Part shown: one piece after another, positions 53,550 through 64,000 of the stretch
How positions within the stretch are numbered: the stretch's first letter is position 1
Layout: every line of letters begins with the position of its first letter
Source: Eriocheir sinensis
Lineage: Eukaryota > Arthropoda > Malacostraca > Decapoda > Varunidae
Length of the DNA: 64,000 nucleotides
Direction: 5' to 3'
Assembly: GCF_024679095.1 (NCBI RefSeq)
Contig: NC_066522.1
Location: forward strand, 13,463,753-13,527,752
Program-made: the position numbers and the translations under genes
The notes under the pieces: model-generated
What the model was told of the DNA's origin: nothing
The model's input: the letters and a program-made list of their open reading frames with translations, nothing else
Databases searched by the model: none

Positions 53550-53810
53550 GATATATCTATCTGTATTTATCTATCTGTCCCCTATCTTGTCTGTACTTAC
53601 CTGTATCTATCTATCTGTATGTATCTATCTACCTACCTGTTTATCTATCTGTCTCCTGTTCTGTCTTATCTATCTATCTAACTGTCTGGGCATATCTCTA
53701 TCTATCAATCTATCTATCTACGTAAGCTCCACCTATCCGTCTGTCTGGGTATGTCTATCTGTACCTACCTGTCTATCTATCTACGTAAGCTCCACCTATC
53801 CGTTTACCTG
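53404..53810. repeat. (ATT)n, (GT)n and (TATC)n arrays
   Basis: (ATT)n at 53404-53444, (GT)n at 53500-53548, then TATC/TGTC tetranucleotides to about 53810. The last part holds a duplicated CTACGTAAGCTCCACCTATC at about 53718 and 53782. Confidence 0.94.
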
Positions 53811-53919
53811 TCAGGAGGGGGAGGAGGGTTGGTAGGGGGGGGGGCAACGGCGGCGGCGAATCACTTTCTCCACCATGACCTGGGTATACTTTGTGACCTC
53901 TTGAAGGGGTATAGGGGGT

Positions 53920-54025
53920 CATGGGGGGAGGAGGAGATAGGTATAGGGAGAGATGGGGAGAGTTATAGGGAGAGAAATTGAGAGAGTTATAGAGAGAGAA
54001 ATTGAGTTATAGAGAGAGTGAGAGT

Positions 54026-54079
<54 letters not shown>

Positions 54080-54362
54080 TAAAAGAAGGAAGCGAGAAGG
54101 AAAATGGGAAAGGAAAGGGAGATGTTAGAAAATTAAGGAAGAAAGGAGAGAAGAATTGGTATATGGGTGATAAAGAAGAGTATGGAGGAACAAGATAATA
54201 AATGAAGAAAGATAGAGAAGGAAGGAAGAAGGGAGGGAGAGAGTGAGGGCAAGGAGCCTAAATAGGAGGGGGAGAAGGTGAAGGAGGGACGAAGAGGGGA
54301 GGGAGGGAGGGGAGATAAGGAAGTAATGGAATGAGGGGAGGCAAGGACACTGAAGGAACCTT

Positions 54363-54433
<71 letters not shown>

Positions 54434-54440
54434 CAGTTTA
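53920..54440. repeat. Polypurine tract with two (GA)n arrays
   Basis: (GA)n at 54028-54075 and 54365-54431, with GGAGG/GAAGG DNA between. Confidence 0.93.
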
Positions 54441-54534
54441 TTTGTTTAGTATTTTATTGCATTACGAATTTTTTCATAGCTATCATCATCATCAACAGCA
54501 TCTTCTTTTTCTTTTCTTGTTCTTTTCTTCTTCC

Positions 54535-54590
<56 letters not shown>

Positions 54591-54860
54591 GTATTACTAT
54601 TCTTGTTCTTATTATTTATTTTTGTTATTACTACTGCGTTTGCTTTATTCATCTCTCCCCTTTCTTCTCATCTCTTCCTCCTTCTCCTCCTCCTCCTCCT
54701 TCTCCTCTTCTTCTCCCTCCGCTTTCATACCACAATGCCGTTTTTCTTCTCCTTTCCTTCCGCAGACTTCTTTTTCCTCCTCCTCCTCTCACATCAACTT
54801 ATACTCTCCTTTTTTTTACCTCCCTCCCTCGTTCCTTCCCTCCCTCCCTTCTTCCCTCCC
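54535..54860. repeat. (TTA)n array and polypyrimidine tract
   Basis: (TTA)n at 54535-54589, then CTT/CTC-rich DNA and CCCTCCCT units to 54860, where it switches sharply to purine-rich. Confidence 0.93.
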
Positions 54861-54894
54861 TCCTGTCCTTCCGAGATGAGATGCGAGGTAAGGA

Positions 54895-55346
54895 GCCATG
54901 TAAGGAAGGGAGGAGGAGGAGGAGGAGGAGGAAGAGAGTTGGTGCAGTAAAGGAATGGAGAGGCAGACGAAAAAAAATAAAAAGGGTGGATGGAGGGAGA
55001 TGTGAAGAGGTGGAGGGAAAGTGAAGTTGATGGAAGAGAAGAAGGGAGGGATGCATGGAATGAAGAAGAGATAGAAAGATGGAAAAAGAGAGAAGTAGAT
55101 AAGGGAAGAGAGATAAGGAAGGAGGAAGAGTAAAGTAGATGAAGAAGAGAGGGATGTATAGAATAAAAAAAGACAGACAGATGGAAGAAGAGAAGTAGGC
55201 GAAGGGAAGAAGGACGCAATATAGGGAAAGAGGAAGAAATTAAATAAGATGAAGGGAACAGTGGAGGGATGAAAGTGGAAAAATAAAGAGGGAAGGAATG
55301 AAAGTACGAAATAATGGAGATAAAGGGAGATCAGAGAATGTCAAGA

Positions 55347-55411
<65 letters not shown>

Positions 55412-55900
55412 GGACATATGGATTGTAGGAAGGAAGAAGGGAAAGACGGATGGAAGGAAGAAGTGAAGAGGGGATAGATGGATGGATGGAAAGAAAGGAA
55501 AATGTAAGGGAGAAAAATAGATAAACAGGAAAGAAGAAGGAACAGATAGATGGAAGGGAAGAAGATAGGGAACAGACTGAGAGAGGAAAGAAGATACAAA
55601 TATATAGATAGAAGGAGAGAAGATGGGACTGATTGAAGAAGAAGAAATAAATAGATAAAAAAGAAGGGATAGAGAAACAGAAGTGAGCGTAGGTGGAGGG
55701 AAGAATGGACAGATAGACGGAAGGGAAGAAGAAAGGGGACAGACGGAGAGAGGAAATAAGATACAAATATATAGATAGAAGGAGAGAAGATGGGACTGAC
55801 TGAAGAAGACATAAATAGATAAAAAAGAAGGGATAGTGAAACAGAAGTGAGCGTAGATGGAGGGAAGAAGGGAGAGGTGGAAGGAGAAATATACAACCCT
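54895..55900. repeat. Polypurine tract, ~1 kb, with 167-bp duplication
   Basis: GGA/GAA-rich. (GA)n at 55350-55409. Two units 167 bp apart share GATACAAATATATAGATAGA (at 55593 and 55760) and AGGGATAG...GAAACAGAAGTGAGCG. The minus-strand 271-codon frame is Ser/Leu/Phe/Pro low complexity. Confidence 0.9.
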
Positions 55901-55964
55901 ATGCAGCTTGGACCGAACCAGTTTTTATAAAGCCCATGTGATTGCTTCTGTGTCCTGCCTGGCT

Positions 55965-56600
55965 TGTCTCTGTCTCTCCCTTCCCCCCCTTTTCTCTTCT
56001 TCCTTATGCAGTCTTTCTCTGCCTGTGTTCCTCCTCCTCCTCTTCCATCTTTCATTGGTTACCTCATCTACTTCCCCCACTCTCCCTATTCTTGTTTATT
56101 TTCCTTCTCTCTACCTCCCTCTTCTCTCCCTCTTCTTCCTTATTTACAATCTTTCTCTACCTGTTCTCTTCCTTCTCCTTTCTTTCCATCATCCATTTGT
56201 TACCTCATTTACTTTCCATACACTCCCTATTCTTGTTTACTTTCCTTCTCTCTCTCCCTCACCCCCCTTTCTCTCCTTCCTTATACACAGTCTTTCTCTA
56301 CCTGTATTCCTCCTCCTCCTCCTCCTCCTTCTCCATTTTCCATCATCCATGTGTTACCTGATTTAGTTCCCACACTCCCTATTCTTGTTTATTTTCCTTG
56401 TCTCTCTCCCTCCCCCCCCCTCTCCCTCGTTTTCCTTATATACAACCTTTCGCTACCTGTATTTTTCCTCCTCCTCCTCTATTCCTTCCAGCTTTCATTG
56501 TTACCTCATTTACTTCCCATTCTCCCTATTCTTGTTTATTTTCTTTGTCTCTTCTTCACCTTTTCTTTGCTCTCGTATTTCCTTTAGCTATCTGTCCCTT
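55965..56600. repeat. Polypyrimidine minisatellite, ~140-bp unit, about four copies
   Basis: Each unit carries CAGTCTTTCTCTRCCTGT or CAACCTTTCGCTACCTGT, then CTCCTCCTCC, GTTACCTCATYTACTTCCC and TCCCTATTCTTGTTTAYTTT. Unit starts lie near 55980, 56110, 56250 and 56400. Confidence 0.92.
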
Positions 56601-56833
56601 TTTTTTTATCCTCCTTTCCTTCTTCATTTCCTCTAGTCTCCTTCTCTTATCTTTTTCCTTTCTCTCTTTCCATTCTTCCTTCTCACTCTCCCTTACTCGT
56701 CCATACCAGTTCATCCCTTCTCCATTTCACTCTTTCCTCCCTCCCTCCCTCCCCTCCCCTTCTTTTTTTCTCCCTCATTTCTCTTCCCATTTTCCTGATA
56801 GACAGAAGATAGATATAGAATGGGGGGGAGGGG

Positions 56834-56835
<2 letters not shown>

Positions 56836-56870
<35 letters not shown>
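56836..56870. repeat. (GT)n array
   Basis: About 17 GT units at the switch from pyrimidine-rich to purine-rich DNA. Confidence 0.95.
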
Positions 56871-56871
<1 letters not shown>

Positions 56872-56929
56872 TCCGTTTTTCTGTGCTACTTTACGCCATC
56901 ATCATCCATTCTCTCTCTCTCTCTCTTTG

Positions 56930-58330
56930 GGTGGAGCAAAGGTCGAAACGGGAGGGGAATGTGAGTGGAGGAATGGAGGTAAAGGGTGGAGTGAAGGGGG
57001 GTATGTAGGGCAGGGTGGAGTGAAGGGCGTGGAGGGAAGGAGGTAAAGGTGGAGAGGTGGAATAGCAAAGTGGATGAAGGGAATGGAAGGGAAGGTATGT
57101 AGGACAGGGTGGAGGGAACGAACACGTGGAGAGATGGAGATAAGGGAAAGGAAGGGTGGAAGGGTAAATGGAAGAGAAAGGAAATAAATTAAAAAAAAAA
57201 AAACATTTGGAGGAGTAAGGGAGGTGGAAGGAGGAAGAAGAGGAGGAGGAGGAGTAAGGGAGGAGGAAAAGTGGAATGAATAAAAGAAACAGAAGCAGGA
57301 GCCGTAAAAAAAGTTAAAAAAAAAAGCGAAGTAAGAGAAAATATGAAAAAGAGTAGGAAAGGAGAAGGAAAGAGAACATTTACTAGTGGAAGAGAAGGGA
57401 GGGAAGAAGTGGAGAGGTAAGGGAGAGAGGGAAGCGTAGAAGGAAGGAAATAGGAAAGAGAAGAGAAGGGAGGGAGGAGAAGGACTGGTAGAGGGAAGGA
57501 AAGAAGAGGGGAAGAAGTGGAATAGTGAGGGACAGGACGAAGAGTAGAAGGAAGGAAATAAGGAAGAAAAGAGAAGGGAGGAAAATAGTGGAGGGAAGGG
57601 AGGAAAGGTAAGGGTAGAGAAGGGAAGGGAAGAAGGGAGAAACATTTACCGGTGGAAGAGAAGTGGAGAGGTAAGGAACAGGGAGGGAAGGGAAAAGTAC
57701 AAGTGGAGAGAAGGGTGGAGTAGTGAAGGGAGGGGAATGGAATGGAAGGGTGGAATGAAGGGTAGTGGTAGGGAGAGAAGGAAGGTAGTACAAGTGGAGA
57801 GAAGGGTGGAGTAGTGAAGGGAGGGGTGTGGAAGGGTGGAAGAAGGGAGGATAAAGAAGGTAAGGAGGTGGAGAGAAGACAGAGAGGAGAAGTATACAGG
57901 TGGAGAGAAGGGAGGGGCGTGGAAGAGTGGAAGGGAAGGGAATTGAAGGGGAGAGGAGGAAGAAGGTAAGGAGTCGAGCCGTAGGGAGGGATGGAGGTAA
58001 GGAGGAAAGGGCGTGGAGGAGACATATGTAATAAAGGTGGACGCCAGGTGGATCAGGGTGTGGCGTGGAAGAGGAGGAGTAGGAAGAAGATGGAGGAAAG
58101 AAAGAGGAAGAGGAATAAAAGAAAAACAATAAAAAAGGACTTGGGAGAAAAAGAAGGAAGGGTAGAAAGAAGAGAAAATAATTAACATAGAAGGAAGAAG
58201 ACGAAGGAGTGAGGGATGTTAAAGAAGAAGGAGGAGGAGGAGGAGAGAGGTGGAGGACGGAGTGGAATGAAAAAAAGGGGGGGTGGAGATAGACAATAAG
58301 AGAAGTGGAGATGGAGTGAAAAAAAAGTGG
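56930..58330. repeat. Polypurine minisatellite domain
   Basis: GGA/GTGGA-rich throughout, with recurring AGAAGGAAGGAAATAGGAAAG (also AAGGAAG variants) at about 120-bp spacing around 57430-57560 and GTACAAGTGGAGAGAAGGGTGG at 57696 and 57789. Long minus-strand frames are Ser/Leu/Pro/Phe low complexity. Confidence 0.9.
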
Positions 58331-58554
58331 GTGTGTTCAGGTTAAATGAAGTGGAGTGATGGCTAGTGGAGGAAGAGGAAGAGAAGGAGTGAAGATGATA
58401 GTGGAGAGGGCGAAGGAGAAAGGGATGATGGTGAAAGGGGTGAAAAGAGAAGGAATGATGATAGAGAAGAAGGAGGAAGAAGAAGAAGGTAATAAGAAGA
58501 ATAAGAAAATAAGAGGAGGAAAGGATACTAGAAGAAGGGATGAATAAAAAATGA

Positions 58555-59110
58555 CTGTGGATGGAGGAGAAAGAGGAAGTGGAGGACGAAAAGAAATAGA
58601 AGAAGAAAAAGGAGAAAAGAGTTGGATAGGACAGCGAAGAAAGAAGGGCTGAGGATGGAGGAGGAAGTGGAGGACAAGAAGAAGAAGGAGAAGGGGAGGA
58701 GGAAAAGGAAGAAAAGGAGGAGGAAAGGACAGTGAAGAAAGAAGGACTGAGGATGGAGGAGGAGGAGGTGGACAAGAAAAAGAAGAAGAAGGGGAGGAGG
58801 AAAAGGAAGAAAAGGAGGAGGAAAGGACAGTGAAGAAAGAAGGACTGAGGATGGAGGAGGAGGAAGTGGAGGACAAGAAGAAGAAGAAGAAGAAGAAGAA
58901 GAAGAAGAAGAAGAAGGGGAGGAGGGAAAGGAAGAAGAGGAGGAGGAAAGGACAGTGAAGGAAGGGGTGACTAAAGAATGGATGGTGCTGGTGGAAGGGA
59001 TGAAGGAGGAGGAAGAAGAAGAAGAAGAAGGGGAGGAGGAAAAGGAAGAAGAGGAGGAGGAAAGGACAGTGAAGGAAGGGGTGACTAAAGAAGAGCAGCT
59101 GGAAGAAAGA
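58555..59110. repeat. Polypurine VNTR, ~100-bp unit, about five copies
   Basis: The unit consists of GGATGGAGGAGGA, GTGGAGGACAAGAAGAAG, GGGGAGGAGGAAAAGGAAG and GGAAAGGACAGTGAAG. It is seen near 58560, 58650, 58750, 58850, 58960 and partly 59040. It includes a (GAA)n run at 58878-58915. Confidence 0.93.
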
Positions 59111-59224
59111 AAGGAAAAGGGTAGGAAAGGGCTGTGAAGAATGGATGAAGGAAAGGGTGGATACAGAAGGACAGGTGGTGGTGGTGATGGAGGGGACGAA
59201 GGACAAGGAGGAGGAGGAGGTGAA

Positions 59225-59335
59225 GGGGAGGACGTGAAGGTAGCCCGACAGGTAAGTCTTCTCCCGACAAGGTGGCCGACAGGATTGTTCTCCTTATTAA
59301 GCCCACTCTTACCTGGCGCCCCGAGGTGAGGAGGG
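59225..59335. other. Short non-repetitive island with donor-like sites
   Basis: About 110 bp of mixed sequence inside purine repeats. It holds CGACAG|GTAAGT on the plus strand (59249) and CGCCAG|GTAAGA on the minus strand near 59310. A Glu/Asp/Gly frame precedes the plus-strand donor. It could be an exon edge, but no acceptor or protein family supports it. Confidence 0.2.
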
Positions 59336-59339
59336 GGAA

Positions 59340-60616
<1,277 letters not shown>

Positions 60617-60789
60617 CCCAGGTAGTAGTAACCGTTCACCACATCAAGGAACGCAACCTTTACTATCCTTGTTGTCGTTTTTCGTTCTTTTTTATTTTTT
60701 TTATGCCCTGATCTTTTTCGTTCCGGCCGACTTGTGCAACGACGATGATGGTAAGAAAAAGCGAAGGTGTGGCCGAGGGTAACTTCCTT

Positions 60790-61007
60790 TATGGCTGCTG
60801 CTGGTGATGGTTATGGTGGTGGTGGTGGTGGTGATTTTGTTGGTGGTGGTAGTGATGGTGATGATGATGGTAATGTTGTTAGTGGTGGTGGTGAGGATAA
60901 TGGTTTACTACTTTTAATATTTTTTTCTTTTTACTTAATTTTTCCTTATTTTTTCTTTTCATTATTTCTTGTTTCTTTTCTTTTATTCCTTCATTTACCT
61001 CATTTTT

Positions 61008-61046
<39 letters not shown>

Positions 61047-61142
61047 GAAAAAGGGGTCAAAAATACCTGATAAAGAAGGAAAAAAGAAAAGATTTGCTGT
61101 ATTATGTAAAAAAAATATAAATAAGTCAGTTATGTAAGGAAA

Positions 61143-61177
<35 letters not shown>

Positions 61178-61180
61178 TAC
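60790..61180. repeat. GGT-rich, (ACT)n and (CA)n arrays
   Basis: TGG/TGA units at 60800-60900, (ACT)n at 61009-61046, (CA)n at 61144-61172. Confidence 0.93.
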
Positions 61181-61294
61181 ACACACATCAATACCCATTC
61201 CACACAGACCTACACACGCACCCACCCACCACCTGTTCAGTTAAACCCCACCTATCCTTTTATAGACGAACTCTGGAAAGGCATGGAATAAGTC

Positions 61295-61298
<4 letters not shown>

Positions 61299-61374
<76 letters not shown>

Positions 61375-61453
61375 ATATTCTATCCATCAAAATCAGTATT
61401 ACATAAAAGAAAGTAAAGAATATTATGCAATGACTCCTACCTAATGGAAGATG

Positions 61454-61499
<46 letters not shown>

Positions 61500-61502
61500 G
61501 TT
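61299..61502. repeat. (GA)n and (ATT)n arrays
   Basis: (GA)n at 61299-61371 and (ATT)n at 61455-61500. Confidence 0.96.
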
Positions 61503-61648
61503 ATTACTTATTTTGTTTGCATGTGTCTACTTATTCCTGTTGATTTTCTTGCCCCATTTTGTTAACATATCAATTGTAGAAGGGGTGACTAAATTGTAGT
61601 AGTAGTAGGGCATCAGTACTCCCTTATCAATCCGGAAGTGATTTTTAG

Positions 61649-61650
<2 letters not shown>

Positions 61651-61738
<88 letters not shown>
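61651..61738. repeat. (CA)n array, ~88 bp
   Basis: About 44 CA units. Confidence 0.97.
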
Positions 61739-61739
<1 letters not shown>

Positions 61740-62235
61740 GCACAGACAACCTTGGAGTGTCGAGGGGTGATTGTTAAGTTTTTGCTGGTCGCCTTAACAA
61801 GATCGGCGGTGTTATATTACTTCCGTTTCTCCTTAGCTTGGCACGACACCGTTCTGGGCGCTGATTATGTATGATGATGTTCCTCACTCTTTATATCTTT
61901 TTCTATCTTATTATTTTTCTTTTCCTTTAATTTTTTTTCTTGTTTTTTTCTTTATTTTTTGTGCCTTTGGTTGTATTTTTTTTCCTGTTTTCTTTTTTTA
62001 TTAAGGTGCTGTCCTCACTTTTTTTTCTCGTTTTCTTACTTTGTTTTTTATCTTTTTCCTAATTTTTCCTGATTCTTTCTCTTCCTTATTTCTGGTTTAT
62101 TTCCTTATATTTCTTCTTTTTCTTTCTTTATTTTTATTTTTGTTTTTCTTGATCTTCCTTCTTATATTCTCCTTTTCCCTTCTCCTTCATTGTATACTCT
62201 TCCGCCGTTTCCTCCTTATTTTATTTTTATTTTTC
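61739..62235. other. Short complex stretch then T-rich DNA, no gene
   Basis: 61740-61880 is mixed sequence without a recognised motif. 61890-62235 is TTTC/TTTTC-rich. Confidence 0.5.
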
Positions 62236-62237
62236 CT

Positions 62238-62240
62238 ATG

Positions 62241-62277
<37 letters not shown>

Positions 62278-62352
62278 CACTACTACCACTACTACCCCTA
62301 CTACTATTACCACTACTACTATTACCACTACTACTATTACCACTACTACTAT

Positions 62353-62402
<50 letters not shown>

Positions 62403-62410
62403 TCACTAAT
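62238..62410. repeat. (ACT)n array with ACC and ATT variants
   Basis: Higher-order period of ATTACCACTACTACT in the middle (62305-62360). Confidence 0.96.
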
Positions 62411-62550
62411 CGCATAAAAAAGAAAAGGCTATCGATTCGTTCCATGCCACAGTGACATTTCTCGTACGTCTTTTTTGTGTGCGTGATTGAAACATTATTG
62501 GAAACGCTACCTGTCACATTTTATTCTCTCTCTCTCTGTAATATTTGAAT

Positions 62551-62593
<43 letters not shown>

Positions 62594-62623
62594 ACCTGTT
62601 GTTGTTGGGGTCAGACGAATGAG

Positions 62624-62664
<41 letters not shown>
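62551..62664. repeat. (GA)n and (CT)n pair
   Basis: (GA)n at 62552-62590 and (CT)n at 62631-62661, complementary and 40 bp apart. Confidence 0.95.
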
Positions 62665-62666
<2 letters not shown>

Positions 62667-63038
62667 TCTCCTCGTCCTTCACCCCACTCCATTATCCCTC
62701 CATCTCTCCGCCTCTTCCTTCATTAATCTCTTCTCACTTTCGTCTACTCATCATTCATCCTCCTTATTATTATTATTGTTGTTGTTGTTGTTATTACTGT
62801 TGTTTTTTCCTCAGTTTCCTGGATACTCTCGATTTCTAAGGACACACCTGTCACCCAATCATCCTCTTTTCACCTCTTTCTGTCTCTTCTTCACCTTCTC
62901 TCCCTTCTTCCTCCATTCCACTCTTCACTCCCTCATTATTTGCCTCTTCATAATTTCTCTATTTTTCATATACTTTTTTTTCTACTCTTATTATCTACTT
63001 GTATTTATTTTTATTTTGTTTTCCTCATCCTTCCTGCC

Positions 63039-63039
<1 letters not shown>

Positions 63040-63079
<40 letters not shown>

Positions 63080-63380
63080 TACCTGGTCATGGACATTTTC
63101 TACACCTGTGTCAGTGGGTACGGCGCCTTGTTGTTGTTGTTGATAGTGGCGGTGTTGTTGTTTTTAGTGGTGGTGATGGTTGTAGTGATAAGGGTGTTGG
63201 TATTGTTGTTTTTGGTGGTGACGGATAGTTTTGGTAGCGGAATAATTGTTGTTGTTGGTGGTGGTGGTGGTGGATGGGTGTTCTTTTGTTGCTAATGCAG
63301 TTACTTATACTACTGCAACCACTACTACAACTACAACTGTTACCACTACAATCATCATCATCATTCTCTTTTCTTATTCA
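63040..63380. repeat. (CT)n, GTT/GGT-rich and ACT/ATC runs
   Basis: (CT)n at 63042-63077, GTT/GGT units at 63130-63275, then ACT/AAC/ATC units to 63365. No gene. Confidence 0.9.
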
Positions 63381-63479
63381 TTGGGCAGATGGAACTTATG
63401 ATACGGACTCTTTTTTTTTACTCCTGTTCTTCGTATTATTGTTTTTTTCCTTTTGGTTATACATTTATTATTAATCCTC

Positions 63480-63580
63480 CTTCTTCTTCTTCTTCTTTTT
63501 CTGGTGTTGCTGTTGTTGTTGTTTTCCTCAATTTTGTTGGTCTTCTGTGACACGTTTCCTGGATACTCTCGGTTTCCAAG

Positions 63581-63655
<75 letters not shown>

Positions 63656-63733
63656 TTACAAGGTCTTCTAAGTAGGTCGCCCACACATGCACATCTGTCT
63701 GTTATCTAAAGAAAAGTGCGACACGTGATTACT

Positions 63734-63774
<41 letters not shown>

Positions 63775-63855
63775 GTTACATAAAATATACAAAGCCATGA
63801 CGAAGTAGGTCGCGCACACGTCTGTCTGTCACGAACTATACATACACGTGGCTGT

Positions 63856-63895
<40 letters not shown>

Positions 63896-63956
63896 ACATA
63901 CATACATACACATGAAAAACAGCAATGAGTCATGATCAATACCAGAAAGTCGGTCG

Positions 63957-63992
<36 letters not shown>

Positions 63993-64000
63993 TGCACCTG
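63480..64000. repeat. CTT/GTT runs, three (CA)n arrays and terminal (CT)n
   Basis: (CA)n at 63582-63646, 63738-63772 and 63857-63892, and (CT)n at 63959-63987. The spacers share AAGTAGGTCGC and CTGTCTGT (63671 and 63806), indicating a larger duplicated unit. Confidence 0.92.

Overview
This is a eukaryotic (animal) genomic window. It has spliced genes with GT-AG introns, very dense microsatellites, tRNA-derived SINEs, several non-LTR retrotransposon families and a BEL/Pao LTR retrotransposon. The simple-sequence load and the non-LTR families (from memory of decapod genomes) suggest a decapod crustacean, probably a crab. That attribution is inference.

Layout. 0-2 kb: candidate terminal exons of an unidentified plus-strand gene. 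2.7-9.1 kb: two long inverted-repeat (foldback) elements and a perfect 35-bp-arm hairpin. 9.3-24 kb: a transposon cluster containing a truncated reverse transcriptase, a TTAA-flanked MITE, and a degenerate endonuclease/RT non-LTR element set in (TA)n DNA. That element is interrupted by a 6.8-kb BEL/Pao element with identical 582-bp LTRs and a 5-bp target duplication. More (TA)n blocks follow, holding a Jockey-like 3' tail and a SINE, then another RT copy with a (TTA)n tail. 24.9-26.1 kb: an internally deleted Jockey-like element.

26.4-34.4 kb: the one clearly functional gene, a phospholipid scramblase. Seven coding positions are recognisable with consistent splice phases. It has a proline-rich hexapeptide-repeat N-terminus and two alternative last exons, each completing the C-terminal membrane helix. 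34.4-41 kb: AT-rich DNA, possibly a long 3' UTR, with a tRNA-derived SINE. 41-43.8 kb: a minisatellite, the 3' end of an RNase H-bearing non-LTR element, and a decayed Jockey-like copy. 44.4 kb: a possible first coding exon with a strong Kozak context and a splice donor.

45-64 kb: no recognisable gene. It is built of long polypurine and polypyrimidine tracts, (GA)n, (CA)n, (ATT)n and (ACT)n arrays and several minisatellites, and may be a large first intron or intergenic DNA. Nearly all long open frames here are translated repeats.

The scramblase is the only gene whose cellular role can be read. The rest of the biology is transposon on transposon, with microsatellites repeatedly at element borders.
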